Positions 42,465 to 51,734 of a DNA stretch of 64,000 nt are shown here, one piece after another (position 1 is the first letter of the stretch; the number at the start of each line of letters is the position of its first letter). Both the position numbers and the translations under genes were made by a program. Source of the stretch: an uncultured Clostridia bacterium (GTDB lineage Bacteria > Bacillota > Clostridia > Christensenellales > CAG-917); assembly GCA_934233745.1 (NCBI GenBank), contig CAKQGN010000006.1, positions 28,002 through 92,001 on the forward strand. Reading direction: 5' to 3'. Under the pieces are notes generated by a model. That model searched no databases. It saw only the letters and a list, made by a program, of their open reading frames with translations, and was not told where the DNA came from.

Positions 42465-43106
42465 TCACACATGTAGAGCTTCGATTGTTTTTTTTGGGTC
42501 GGAAGATTTGAAAACCGAACTTCCTGCCACCGCAATGTCCACTCCGGCGTTTTTAAGCAACATAATGTTGCCCTCGCTCACGCCTCCGTCAACCTCGATG
42601 AGATACTCGTAGCCGTGTTTTTCTCTTTCGATTGCTCCGAGTTTTGCTTTTTCAAGACATTCGGGTTTGAAACTCTGTCCGCCGAAGCCCGCTTGAACAG
42701 TCATAATGACCAGCATATCGATTTGATTCAGATACGGTTTTGCTATGTCGAAATCAACGTCGGCATTGACAACGATTCCGCACTTTTTCCCTTTTGACTT
42801 TATTGTGTCGATTGCGCCTTGAACGTCCTTGGACGCATCGGGGTGAAAAGTCACGATATCCGCGCCTGCGTCACAGAATTGACCGACGTATTTTTCGGGT
42901 TCTATAATCATAAGATGTGCGTCGACAGGCAAATTCGTGTTGCGCTTAAACGCCTTTATCATCGGCATGCCGAAAGTAATATTCGGCACATAAACGCCAT
43001 CCATAACGTCGCAATGCACGATATCCGCGCCCCATTTTTCGATATTTTTCACTTCGTTTGCCATATTGCCGAAATCGGCGGCAAGCATTGACGGTGCAAC
43101 CAGCAT
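42465..43106 (-). CDS. rpe: Ribulose-phosphate 3-epimerase
   Basis: 213 residues, TIM barrel. It interconverts ribulose 5-phosphate and xylulose 5-phosphate in the pentose phosphate pathway. Family motifs run in order: APSMLAADFGNM, HCDVMDGVYVPNITFG (metal His and Asp), DAHLMI (His), VTFHPDAS, VMTVQAGFGGQSF and EVDGGV (catalytic Asp), ending with AGSSVF. AGAGGTG precedes ATG 43106. The last gene of a long operon ending at the 42404-42427 terminator; rsgA-rpe adjacency is conserved in Firmicutes. Confidence 0.97.
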   Translation of the reverse strand: MLVAPSMLAADFGNMANEVKNIEKWGADIVHCDVMDGVYVPNITFGMPMIKAFKRNTNLPVDAHLMIIEPEKYVGQFCDAGADIVTFHPDASKDVQGAIDTIKSKGKKCGIVVNADVDFDIAKPYLNQIDMLVIMTVQAGFGGQSFKPECLEKAKLGAIEREKHGYEYLIEVDGGVSEGNIMLLKNAGVDIAVAGSSVFKSSDPKKTIEALHV

Positions 43107-43163
43107 TTTTCACCTCTGCATATTTTGTCGTTTGAGCGCAATATCGCTCTTTGTAAAAAACTA

Positions 43164-44021
43164 TCAATCGTACAGCTTCTCTTTTCTGTCAGCCAACTCT
43201 TGATAAATCGTCTTGTATCTTTCGTATCTTCCCCTGCCTATTTCCTTTCCTACATGCGCTTTTACGGCGCAATCGGGCTCGTCGGTGTGCGTACACATAT
43301 TGAACCTGCACTCCTTTCTGAACGTCTCCAGATCGTCAAAATACAGGCGGAGATTTTCAGGTGCGACGTCAACTGTTTCAAGCAAGGAAAAGCCGCATGT
43401 GTCGACAAGGTACGTCCCCTCGCCGATATGGAAAATTTCCGTCTTGCGAGTGGTGTTTTTGCCTCGTTTAATCTTCTTTGCAAGCTCGCCCACTTCAAGC
43501 AAATCGCAATCGAGAATATTATTTAAGAGCGAGCTTTTCCCGACAGCCGACTGTCCTGCAAAACACGCGGTTTTCCTTTTTGCGAATTCGACTATTTTCT
43601 TAACGTTGTCGCCCGTTTGCGCACTGCATTCGATTTGCTCGACAACGCCGTCATACTCGCTTGTATCGATATGGCTCAAATCGTCCTTATTCTTTACCAA
43701 AACAGGCTCGATCCCCTCGACAAGACAGTTGACAATGATTTTGTCTACAAGCAGAAAATCGGGTTGCGGTTCGGGCGCGATGACAATAAAACAAACGTCG
43801 ATATTCGAAACATACGGACGGATAAGGCGGTTTTTGCGCTCTTTTACATCCTCTATGACAAAACTATCGCGCTCTTTGGCAATATCGACATAATCGCCGA
43901 CATAAATCACGCCGTCGTTTTTAAGACGTTTTCTCGCAAAGCAAACTTTGACGCCGTCGTCGGTGTCAACGAAAAACTTTGAAGCAACCGCTTTTATAAC
44001 TCTGCCTTTGTATGTTTTCAT
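43164..44021 (-). CDS. rsgA: Ribosome small subunit-dependent GTPase RsgA
   Basis: 285 residues. A late 30S assembly GTPase. OB-fold domain about 1-65. The circularly permuted G domain shows G4 (VKNKDDL) before G1 (GQSAVGKSSLLN near 165) and G3 (DTCGF). The C-terminal zinc-binding domain has Cys in FRKECRFNMCTHTDEPDCAV (Cys-x4-Cys-x-His-x5-Cys type). Between rlmN and rsgA, where Bacillus has the prpC-prkC phosphatase/kinase pair, only 91 nt remain. Expressed with rpe. Confidence 0.96.
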   Translation of the reverse strand: MKTYKGRVIKAVASKFFVDTDDGVKVCFARKRLKNDGVIYVGDYVDIAKERDSFVIEDVKERKNRLIRPYVSNIDVCFIVIAPEPQPDFLLVDKIIVNCLVEGIEPVLVKNKDDLSHIDTSEYDGVVEQIECSAQTGDNVKKIVEFAKRKTACFAGQSAVGKSSLLNNILDCDLLEVGELAKKIKRGKNTTRKTEIFHIGEGTYLVDTCGFSLLETVDVAPENLRLYFDDLETFRKECRFNMCTHTDEPDCAVKAHVGKEIGRGRYERYKTIYQELADRKEKLYD

Positions 44022-44112
44022 AATAGTTTTATTTTGTTTGTTTTCGTGTTATAGCGTTTATGCGGATTAAGTTTGTGCAAAATTCATCTGTTTAGAACAC
44101 AGTTACTGCGTT

Positions 44113-45180
44113 TTATTCGAGATTCGGTTTGCCGATATTTTCGATATATCGCCGCCTCAATTGTCCGCATGCGCCTTCTATATCGTTGCCGAGGCTTTTC
44201 CTTATTGTTGCAGATACGCCGAGTTTTTCGAGTTTATGCAAAAACTCCTCTGTCGCGTCGACGCTCGGAGCGACGTGATTTCGCTCTTTTACCTCGTTCA
44301 GACGGATAAGATTGACGTGAGTCGGAAAGCCTTTGAGAAGTCTTGCCAGTTCTTTTGCGCACTCGTCCGAATCGTTTTCGCCTTTTATAAGCGTATATTC
44401 GAAAATGACTCTGCGCCCTGTGTTTTCAAAATAGAACTTTGCGCTGTCCACCAGCTCTTTGACGCAATATGCCTTGTTTACGGCCATCAGCGCGCTGCGC
44501 AAATCGTCAAAAGGAGCATGCAAACTGATAGAAAGCGTAACTTTGTGTCCGCTCGTTGCAAATTTGCGAATTTTGTCGCAAAGTCCCGACGTTGAGAGGG
44601 ATATATTGCGCTCGGATATATTTATTCCGCCCTCCTCGCTCACTTTATTCAGAAATTCAAGCACGTTGTCGTAGTTGTCGAACGGCTCGCCGCTACCCAT
44701 CAATACGAGATTGGTTATAGCTCTCGATTTTGCACTTCCGCCGCTCGCGCGGTTTACGCTTATCACCTGACCGAGCATCTCTGCGGCAGTAAGATTGCGC
44801 ACGAGTCCGTCAAGCGTCGACGCACAGAACGTACACCCCATACGACAGCCGATTTGCGTGGACAAACACAGCGTATCGCCGTAATCGTGCGGCATATATA
44901 CTCCTTCGATAAGGTTGTTGTCCGCAAGTTTGAACAGGTATTTTACCGTACCCGATTTTCCTTTGAACGCTTCGATGATTTCAACCGGGTTTGCAATGAA
45001 GTTTGCCTTCAGAAATTCCCTCAATTCTATTTTAACAGAGGTCATCTCGTCAAAATCCTTGCCGTCTTGCAAAAACGAGTAGATTTGCGATGACGTATAT
45101 TTGGGACAATCGGGCAAAAGAGAGGCTATTTCCTCTTTATTAAGTCCCAAAAGTACGGTTTTTTGTGTCGTATCGCTCAT
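44113..45180 (-). CDS. rlmN: 23S rRNA/tRNA adenine-C2 methyltransferase RlmN
   Basis: 355 residues. A radical-SAM enzyme making m2A2503 in 23S rRNA and m2A37 in some tRNAs. The N-terminal helical domain has LPDCPKYTSSQIYSFL. The cluster motif is CRMGCTFC near 113-120 (CxxxCxxC). MGSGEPFDNYDNV binds SAM. The C-terminal block ends with EGACGQL, whose Cys would be the methyl-transfer/resolving residue. Its ATG overlaps the rsmB stop by 4 nt, so translation is coupled. Confidence 0.96.
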   Translation of the reverse strand: MSDTTQKTVLLGLNKEEIASLLPDCPKYTSSQIYSFLQDGKDFDEMTSVKIELREFLKANFIANPVEIIEAFKGKSGTVKYLFKLADNNLIEGVYMPHDYGDTLCLSTQIGCRMGCTFCASTLDGLVRNLTAAEMLGQVISVNRASGGSAKSRAITNLVLMGSGEPFDNYDNVLEFLNKVSEEGGINISERNISLSTSGLCDKIRKFATSGHKVTLSISLHAPFDDLRSALMAVNKAYCVKELVDSAKFYFENTGRRVIFEYTLIKGENDSDECAKELARLLKGFPTHVNLIRLNEVKERNHVAPSVDATEEFLHKLEKLGVSATIRKSLGNDIEGACGQLRRRYIENIGKPNLE

Positions 45181-46457
45181 TTGACTCTCCTGATTTTTGC
45201 AATAAAGAACCCGTCGTACTCATCATGCGGCAAGATACGAATCATGCCTTGATTGTCGAGATACTTGCCGTTATCGATTTTTTCGAGTCCGCTTATATGT
45301 TCTAGGACAAAATCACTGTGTCTTGCAAGTAAATCGTTTACTATATCCTCGTTTTCTTCTCTGAATAGCGTGCAGGTGGAATACACCATCGCTCCGCCGA
45401 CTTTGAGGTATTTTCCTGCGTTTTCGATGATTTTGGCTTGCGTGAGGCAAAGTTCTTCAACGCTCTTTTCGGTTTTGTTCAAAAACACATCCGGGTGTTT
45501 TTTGAAAGTCCCCAAACACGAACACGGCGCGTCGCAAAGCACGAAATCGAAAGTTTTGTCCCAATCTGCGTTATAAACGCACGCGTCGGCTTCAACGGCT
45601 TTAACGTTCGGAGTATGCATGCGGTTTTTGTACTTTTGAATGAGCGCGACTCGGTGCGGATACAAATCGCACGCCGTCACTTTCCCGTGAGGACAAAGCT
45701 CGCTTATATAAATCGCCTTACCGCCGGGAGCGGAGCAAATATCCAAAACCTGCGCACCGTCCTCAACGCCGAGAGCCTGCACCGCGAGCATACTCGACGG
45801 CGATTGAAATGTGACAAGTCCTTTGTCGAATGCATGGCGCACTTGGTCGGTAGCTTTGACAATATATCCTCCGACCTCGCTTTTTTTATAGTCGGTTTTG
45901 CCCTTTTTGAGCAAAAATTCGACATCGCTCGGAGTTGCCATACGGCTGTTTACTCTGATATGTTCGAGTTCGTCCGACTTTGCAGACAAAATCCCGACGA
46001 CAGTATCTTTTGCGAACTGTTTAAGAAGTTTGTCGCAAAACCATTGAGGTTTTGAATAAGTGACGGACAAATAGTTTTTATCTTCCTCAGCGGGCAAATT
46101 GAATTTGCCGTCCGCAACCTTTTTCAGTACGGCGTTGACAAAACCGCTTGCGCCGCCTTTTCCGTTTGCTTTTGCAACTTCCACGCACTCGCTTACGATT
46201 GCGAATTTCGGAACGTCGGTGAGATTCAAAAGCGCATACGTCCCGATTTTCAGAAGAGTAAGCACAGAATTTTGCGGTTTTTTCTCAACAAGTTGAGATA
46301 GGATAAACTCAATTTTTACGTTCTCTTCGAGCGTACCGTAAACAAGTTTGGTGGACATATCGCTCACACGCTCGCCAAGGAACGCCATATTGCTGTACGC
46401 CCCCTCCTGAAACACTTTTGATAGTATTTTGTATGCGCTGTCGATATGTTTTCTCAT
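45177..46457 (-). CDS. rsmB: 16S rRNA (cytosine-967-C5)-methyltransferase RsmB
   Basis: 426 residues. The N-terminal NusB-like RNA-binding domain covers about 1-130 (AYKILSKVFQEGAYSN, KANGKGGASGFVNAVLKKV). The methyltransferase domain has the SAM motif VLDICSAPGGKAIYISEL near 240, CDLYPHR, DAPCSCLGTFKKHPD with one catalytic Cys and YSTCTLFREENE with the other. Full length with no insert. It follows fmt on the same strand after 61 nt. Confidence 0.96.
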   Translation of the reverse strand: MRKHIDSAYKILSKVFQEGAYSNMAFLGERVSDMSTKLVYGTLEENVKIEFILSQLVEKKPQNSVLTLLKIGTYALLNLTDVPKFAIVSECVEVAKANGKGGASGFVNAVLKKVADGKFNLPAEEDKNYLSVTYSKPQWFCDKLLKQFAKDTVVGILSAKSDELEHIRVNSRMATPSDVEFLLKKGKTDYKKSEVGGYIVKATDQVRHAFDKGLVTFQSPSSMLAVQALGVEDGAQVLDICSAPGGKAIYISELCPHGKVTACDLYPHRVALIQKYKNRMHTPNVKAVEADACVYNADWDKTFDFVLCDAPCSCLGTFKKHPDVFLNKTEKSVEELCLTQAKIIENAGKYLKVGGAMVYSTCTLFREENEDIVNDLLARHSDFVLEHISGLEKIDNGKYLDNQGMIRILPHDEYDGFFIAKIRRVK

Positions 46458-46518
46458 TTTATTCCTTTCGATTTAATAATCTGCCTCACAAGACGAGGTG
46501 TAAATCGGCATGAGGATA

Positions 46519-47454
46519 TTAAATCAATGACGTTCCCGTTTGAATGTTTCTGCCAAGCAAAAACGCCGTATCGCTCATGCGTTTTGCTCCTTCGAGTTGA
46601 ATTTGATTAAGTCGAATCACGCCGTCTGAGACCTTTACGAAAAGTCCTTCTTTTGCGTTGGCTTTGACAACCTGACCGCACTCGAATGCGGAAGTATCGC
46701 CGTCAAAATCCGCTTGTTCGACCTCGAAAACTTTGAGTGTTTTGTCAAAGACATGCGTAAATGCGGACGGCCAAGGCGTCATCCCTCTCACAAAACAATC
46801 GATTTGACGCGCGGTTTTAGAGAAATCGATTTTGCCGTCCTCTTTTGAAATCATCGAGCAATGCGTCGCCTCGCAATCGTCTTGCGGAGTAAAAATCGCT
46901 TTTCCGCTCTCAAGCAACCCTATTGCTTCGACAATCGCTTCCCCTCCGAGAATTGCAAGTCTGTCAAAAAGCTCGCCCGCCGTTTCTTCTTTGCCGATCG
47001 GCGTTTCTTTTTTAAGCAAAATATCGCCGGCGTCAACGGCTTTGACCGTGCGCATGATAGTGATTCCGCTCTTTTCGTCGCCGTTGATAATCGACCATTG
47101 AATAGGCGATGAACCTCTGTATTTTGGCAACAGCGACGCATGTACGTTCAGAACGCCGCATTTTGGAATCGCCAAAAATTTTTCGCTTAATATCTGACCG
47201 AATGCCGCCGTAACCACCACATCGGGATTGAGTTTTTGCATATCTTCGATGCCGTCCCTCGACACTTTTTCATATTGCAAAACAGGTATGCCGAGTTGTT
47301 CTGCCTTGACTTTAAGCGGAGAAGGTTTAAGCTGATAACCTCTCCCCACAGGTTTGTCAAGTCCTGTAACGACTGCGGATACCGGATACGCCGAATTGAG
47401 TTTTTCAAGCACGATTGCCGAGAAGTCGGGCGTGCCCATAAATACGATTTTCAT
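46519..47454 (-). CDS. fmt: Methionyl-tRNA formyltransferase
   Basis: 311 residues from ATG 47454. It formylates Met-tRNAi using 10-formyl-THF. The start GTG/ATG pair at 47460/47454 is ambiguous; KIVFMGTPDFSA at the N-terminus fits 47454. Motifs include GRGYQLKPSPLK, the catalytic block LNVHASLLPKYRGSSPIQW (His near 108), INGDEKSGIT and the catalytic Asp in TVKAVDAGDIL. A C-terminal OB-like tRNA-binding domain follows. It is encoded with def, so the formylation and deformylation steps are co-expressed. Confidence 0.97.
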   Translation of the reverse strand: MKIVFMGTPDFSAIVLEKLNSAYPVSAVVTGLDKPVGRGYQLKPSPLKVKAEQLGIPVLQYEKVSRDGIEDMQKLNPDVVVTAAFGQILSEKFLAIPKCGVLNVHASLLPKYRGSSPIQWSIINGDEKSGITIMRTVKAVDAGDILLKKETPIGKEETAGELFDRLAILGGEAIVEAIGLLESGKAIFTPQDDCEATHCSMISKEDGKIDFSKTARQIDCFVRGMTPWPSAFTHVFDKTLKVFEVEQADFDGDTSAFECGQVVKANAKEGLFVKVSDGVIRLNQIQLEGAKRMSDTAFLLGRNIQTGTSLI

Positions 47455-47519
47455 ACTCACCGAAATTTTGCCTTAGGCTGTATATACGATTTGATTTTGT
47501 ATGTTTTTATAATGTGCGT

Positions 47520-47981
47520 TCAATCGTCCGTTTCGTCCAAAAGTTCTTTGCATTTTGATGTATAGACGATTCCGTCAAGATGATCGATTTCGTGACAGAA
47601 TGCTCTTGCCGTAAATCCTTCCGCCCTCAACTTCTGCACTTTTCCGAATCTATCCAAGGCGGTTACGTTTACTTTCATCGGACGGGTGACTTCGCCGTAT
47701 TTTTTTGGAACAGACAAACAGCCTTCGAGTCCTGTCTGCTCTCCGCTTTGAGAGGTGATGACGGGGTTGATAAGTTCAAAATATCCGTCCTCGGTGTCGA
47801 CAACGCAAACTCTTTTGAGAATTGCCACTTGCGGAGCGGCGAGTCCTGCGCCGTTTGCCGCCTTAACGGTGTCTTTCATATCGTCAAGTAGCGTCCAAAG
47901 TCTTTGATCAAACTTGTCGACTTCCCTGCATTTCTTTGCAAGAATGGGATCGGGAACCTTGACTATGATTCTTTTTGCCAT
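47520..47981 (-). CDS. def: Peptide deformylase
   Basis: 153 residues. A metalloenzyme removing formyl from nascent peptides. Three motifs are present: GAGLAAPQVA (I, near 42-51), EGCLSVP (II, metal Cys) and FCHEIDHLDG (III, His-Glu-x-x-His). Length and lack of insertions place it with type I deformylases. It lies between priA and fmt. The ribosome binding site is in the CGGGAGGATATT leader just before ATG 47981. Confidence 0.97.
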   Translation of the reverse strand: MAKRIIVKVPDPILAKKCREVDKFDQRLWTLLDDMKDTVKAANGAGLAAPQVAILKRVCVVDTEDGYFELINPVITSQSGEQTGLEGCLSVPKKYGEVTRPMKVNVTALDRFGKVQKLRAEGFTARAFCHEIDHLDGIVYTSKCKELLDETDD

Positions 47982-47996
47982 AATATCCTCCCGCGT

Positions 47997-50171
47997 TCAA
48001 ATCAAACTTTGCGGATTGATTTCCACGAACACGTTACATTTTTTTGATTTATTTTGGTCGGCAAGCGAGTAAATGCTGCCGATGATTTGTTCAAACTGTT
48101 TAGGCTCGATACGCGCCATAACCTGATACCGACAAAGCCCGTTCATACGCGTAACGGGCGATTTGCTTGCACCAAGGTATACGAATTTACCGCTTTCTAT
48201 TTGCAGGTTTTGCATGCCCTTATAAACGTTTCTTGCAACGTCAACGACGTCCTGTTCATTAACTGAGGACATCAGAATACGCACTACTTTCGTAAACGGC
48301 GGAAACTTTGTCACCATGCGGGTGTTGATTTCCTTTTTCCAGAATCCGATATAATCATAGGTTTTTCCGAATCTGAAAACATAGTGCTTCGGCGCATAGG
48401 TTTGGAGGATAACCCTACCTTCCTTATCTGCCCTGCCCGCTCTGCCTGCAACCTGCGTAATGAGTTGAAACGTGCGCTCGCTTGAGCGGTAATCGCTGAA
48501 ATACAAAGCGGCGTCGGCCTCCAAAATTCCCACAAGCGTCACGTTTGCGAAATCGTGACCTTTGGCTATCATCTGTGTACCGACAAGCACGTCCGCTTCT
48601 CTGTTTGCGAATGCGGACAAAATTTTGAAATAACTGTCTTTGCGCACGGTCGTGTCGTTGTCCATACGCAACACTCTGACGTTCGGAATAAGATTTTTGA
48701 GTTCCTCAACGACCTTTTCCGTGCCGATTCTGCCCTGTTTTATCTCATGACTTCCGCAGTTGGGGCACTTTGTCAAAGCGTGATACCTTCTGCCGCAGTA
48801 GTGACATTTCAATTCGTTATCTTCTTTATGATAAGTGAGCGATATGTCGCAATCTTCGCACTTTGCGATGTATCCGCACTCTTTGCACCTGATAAACGAC
48901 GCAAAACCTCTGCGGTTGAGAAAAAGCATTGCCTGCTCGCCTTTGGATACGGTTTCTTTCAATGCTTCTTGCAAAGTCAAAGAAAACAGACTGCGATTGC
49001 CTTGTCTGAATTCCTGCGTCATATCCACGATTTCCATTTCGGGAAGTTTATGTTTGGATATTCTTTCGGGAAGCGTAACAAGCCCGTATTCGCCGTTCGT
49101 GGCTTTGAGATATGTTTCCATATCGGGGGTAGCCGAACCCAAAATCAAAACGCCGTCGTTTGCTTTTGCCCTGAATTCCGCCACGGTTTTTGTGTCATAG
49201 CGCGGATTAGATTCCGACAGATAACTTGTGTCATGCTCCTCGTCGATTATGATTACGCCTATGTTTTCAAGAGGTGCGAAAATTGCCGACCTTGCGCCGA
49301 TTGCAATATGTGCCTGACCTGTTTTTAAGCGTTTCCACTCATCGTAGCGTTCGCTTGCGTTGAGACCGCTGTGAAGTATAGCTACGTCATCGCCGAATCT
49401 TGCTCTGAATAAGCCGAGCATCTGAGGCGTAAGAGATATTTCCGGCACGAGCATAATTGCGGTTTTGCCCGTTGCTATCATGCGTTCGATTACGCACTCA
49501 TACACTTCTGTTTTTCCGCTTCCGGTGACGCCGTGCAAAAGATAAGTGCCTTTGCCGGTGCAGAACGTATCGACTGCACTCTCTTGTTTTTTAGTCAAAA
49601 CAACATGTTTTTGCGTTTTTTTAAGGGTTTTCAGCGGAGTGGAACGCTCGTGAACGTCGCTTTGGACAACGACATTTTTATCGCGCAATCCGTTTATCGC
49701 GCTCACGCCGAATTTGGCGTTGAGAAAACTCAGAAACTGTCCGCCGTTCGATGCGATATAATCAAGTGCCTGTTGCTGTTTTTCCGCTCTTTTCCCTACG
49801 ATTTCTTTGAGTTCTTCAAGCGATTTCGAATCGTCTACGGTGAGAAACTTACGTGTATATTCGGGATCTTTTTCTTCTCTTAGCTGTTGCGGAACAAACA
49901 AGCGCAACACATCGATATAGCGCAAGTTGTATGTCTTGCGCATAAAGTTCATAAGTCCCAACTGTTCGGGACTTACGGGCGAATCGAGATACTGCGCTTT
50001 TTTAAGGTCGGAAAATTCGGATTTATCTTTTTTTCCTATGACAAAACCGATGAGTCGTTTCTTGCCGAATTCAACGACGACTCTGCTTCCGATAGGCACG
50101 TCGTCGCCGATATAATCGAAAGTCCTGTCCACGTCGTTGGTCGAGATGTTGACTATAACCTCCAAAATCAT
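47997..50171 (-). CDS. priA: Primosomal helicase PriA
   Basis: 724 residues. It restarts replication at abandoned forks. The N-terminal 3'-DNA-binding domain covers about 1-100 and a winged helix about 110-190. Helicase motifs: Walker A GVTGSGKTEVYE near 215, DEEHD, GSATPDMETY. Eight zinc-binding cysteines lie in CKECGY, CEDCD, CHYCGRRYH and CPNCGS. AGRAGRADKEGRV closes motif VI. Its ATG overlaps the coaBC stop by 4 nt. Length is normal. Confidence 0.97.
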   Translation of the reverse strand: MILEVIVNISTNDVDRTFDYIGDDVPIGSRVVVEFGKKRLIGFVIGKKDKSEFSDLKKAQYLDSPVSPEQLGLMNFMRKTYNLRYIDVLRLFVPQQLREEKDPEYTRKFLTVDDSKSLEELKEIVGKRAEKQQQALDYIASNGGQFLSFLNAKFGVSAINGLRDKNVVVQSDVHERSTPLKTLKKTQKHVVLTKKQESAVDTFCTGKGTYLLHGVTGSGKTEVYECVIERMIATGKTAIMLVPEISLTPQMLGLFRARFGDDVAILHSGLNASERYDEWKRLKTGQAHIAIGARSAIFAPLENIGVIIIDEEHDTSYLSESNPRYDTKTVAEFRAKANDGVLILGSATPDMETYLKATNGEYGLVTLPERISKHKLPEMEIVDMTQEFRQGNRSLFSLTLQEALKETVSKGEQAMLFLNRRGFASFIRCKECGYIAKCEDCDISLTYHKEDNELKCHYCGRRYHALTKCPNCGSHEIKQGRIGTEKVVEELKNLIPNVRVLRMDNDTTVRKDSYFKILSAFANREADVLVGTQMIAKGHDFANVTLVGILEADAALYFSDYRSSERTFQLITQVAGRAGRADKEGRVILQTYAPKHYVFRFGKTYDYIGFWKKEINTRMVTKFPPFTKVVRILMSSVNEQDVVDVARNVYKGMQNLQIESGKFVYLGASKSPVTRMNGLCRYQVMARIEPKQFEQIIGSIYSLADQNKSKKCNVFVEINPQSLI

Positions 50172-51352
50172 AGTGCAATCACCTTGTCGAGAATCATGTC
50201 GGCAAGCTCTCTTTTGCTCACTTTTCCGCTTTCGGTCATATTTCCGTCGGTATCGATAATTGTTGCGATATTCGTATCGACGTCAAACCCCGCACCTTCC
50301 ACGGTCACATCGTTTGCAACGACCAAATCTGCGTGTTTTTTGACAAGTTTTGCTTTTGCGTTGTCAATCAGATTTTCGGTTTCGGCGGAGAAAATAACGA
50401 GTTTCTTATCGTCTTTGTTCTCGCCGAGCGTCTTTGCAATGTCGGGATTTTTGACAAGTTCGAGTGTAACCGTGTCGCTTTTTACTTTGTTTTCAAACGG
50501 CTTTTTAAGTTTATAATCGGCAGGTGCGGCAGCCATAATCGCAATGTCGCAAGACAAGAACTCCGCCTTGCACACATCGAGCATCTCTTGCGTCGATGTC
50601 ACGTGAATAGCTTTTTCGACGCAAGTCGGCACATCGACTTTGACGTTTCCGTACACAAACACGACGCTTCCTCCGCGCTCTGCGACCGCCTGTGCAATAG
50701 CCTTGCCCATTTTTCCGCTTGAATGATTGGCAATCACCCTGACGCCGTCGATTTTCTCTTCCGTACCGCCTGCGGTTATCAAAACTCTCTTGTCTGCAAA
50801 ATCCTGTACGGGAGTAAGATACTCGACGATTTTGTCAACGATGTCGACAGGTTCCGCCATACGTCCTTTCCCGACGTCTCCGCATGCCAACAGACCTATT
50901 GCGCTATCGCAAAACAGCACGCCTCTGTCTTTGAGAGTACGCATATTGTTTTGAGTCGTTTCGTCCTCGTACATGTTGCAGTTCATAGCCGGACAAATGA
51001 GTTTTTGAGCATTTGACGCAAGATATGTGGTTGTAAGCATATCGTCTGCTATGCCCTCTGCAAATTTTGCGATGACGTTTGCCGTTGCGGGAGCGACAAC
51101 AAAAATATCCGCCTTTTTTGCAAGCGAAATATGGTTGATGTCAAACTCTTTCACAGGCTCGAAAGCGTTTGTCACGACGGCGGATTTTGCAAGCGTCTGA
51201 AAAGTCAACGGCGTGACGAATTCGCGAGCGTTGTCCGTCATAATGACGTCAACGTTCGCTCCGAGCTTTTTGAGCCTCGATACGATTTCGCATGCTTTGT
51301 AAACGGCAATGCCGCCGCTTACGCCCAACACCACGTTTTTTCCGTACAACAT
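50168..51352 (-). CDS. coaBC: Bifunctional phosphopantothenoylcysteine decarboxylase / synthetase
   Basis: 394 residues. It makes 4'-phosphopantetheine in CoA biosynthesis. The CoaC flavoprotein domain has GVSGGIAVYKA, the active-site His in INHISLAKKADIFVVAPATANVIAK (shown as NHISLAKKAD) and PAMNCNMYED. The CoaB domain starts near 185 with VLITAGGTEEKIDGVRVIANHSSGKMG and carries MAAAPADY and the lysine in KNPDIAKTLG. Both halves are complete. It lies between rpoZ and priA, the usual order. Confidence 0.96.
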   Translation of the reverse strand: MLYGKNVVLGVSGGIAVYKACEIVSRLKKLGANVDVIMTDNAREFVTPLTFQTLAKSAVVTNAFEPVKEFDINHISLAKKADIFVVAPATANVIAKFAEGIADDMLTTTYLASNAQKLICPAMNCNMYEDETTQNNMRTLKDRGVLFCDSAIGLLACGDVGKGRMAEPVDIVDKIVEYLTPVQDFADKRVLITAGGTEEKIDGVRVIANHSSGKMGKAIAQAVAERGGSVVFVYGNVKVDVPTCVEKAIHVTSTQEMLDVCKAEFLSCDIAIMAAAPADYKLKKPFENKVKSDTVTLELVKNPDIAKTLGENKDDKKLVIFSAETENLIDNAKAKLVKKHADLVVANDVTVEGAGFDVDTNIATIIDTDGNMTESGKVSKRELADMILDKVIAL

Positions 51353-51401
51353 ATCAGCCTCGCTTTAATTCGAGAATCGAGAAAATCACAGGAATATTCG
51401 A

Positions 51402-51596
51402 TTAGTCACGAACGATTTTGATTTTGTCGTCGTAGATTTCCTTGCAGGCAAGCGAGATGGGCTTCAAACCGCTGCTTTCAAGATAATTGCTTTCGGTTGT
51501 TGCAAGTTCTCTTGCGCGCTTTGCAACAGCGACCGTGAGAGCGTATCTGCACTCCGCATGCTTGATGAGTTTGTCGATTGGGGGATCGATCATCAT
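51402..51596 (-). CDS. rpoZ: RNA polymerase omega subunit
   Basis: 64 residues. Omega wraps the C-terminal tail of beta-prime and helps assembly of RNA polymerase. The family core is visible: PPIDKLIKHAECRYALTVAVAKRARELA, seen as ECRYALTVAVAKRARELA, then KPISLACKEIYDDKI. The strong ribosome binding site GGAGGA precedes the ATG ATG pair at 51596/51593; I use the first. The order gmk-rpoZ-coaBC is conserved. The 138 nt between gmk and rpoZ are non-coding. Confidence 0.92.
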   Translation of the reverse strand: MMIDPPIDKLIKHAECRYALTVAVAKRARELATTESNYLESSGLKPISLACKEIYDDKIKIVRD

Positions 51597-51734
51597 AGTT
51601 TTGTTCCTCCGTATATATGAAAGTGTTGTTTATATTTTCGATTTCGATGCGACGCTTTGTCGCTTTTTGCTTGAAGCAAACACGTTTCCGATTTTTGCAA
51701 TCATGCAAAATTCCTTACTGCCACCTCTTCGCAA

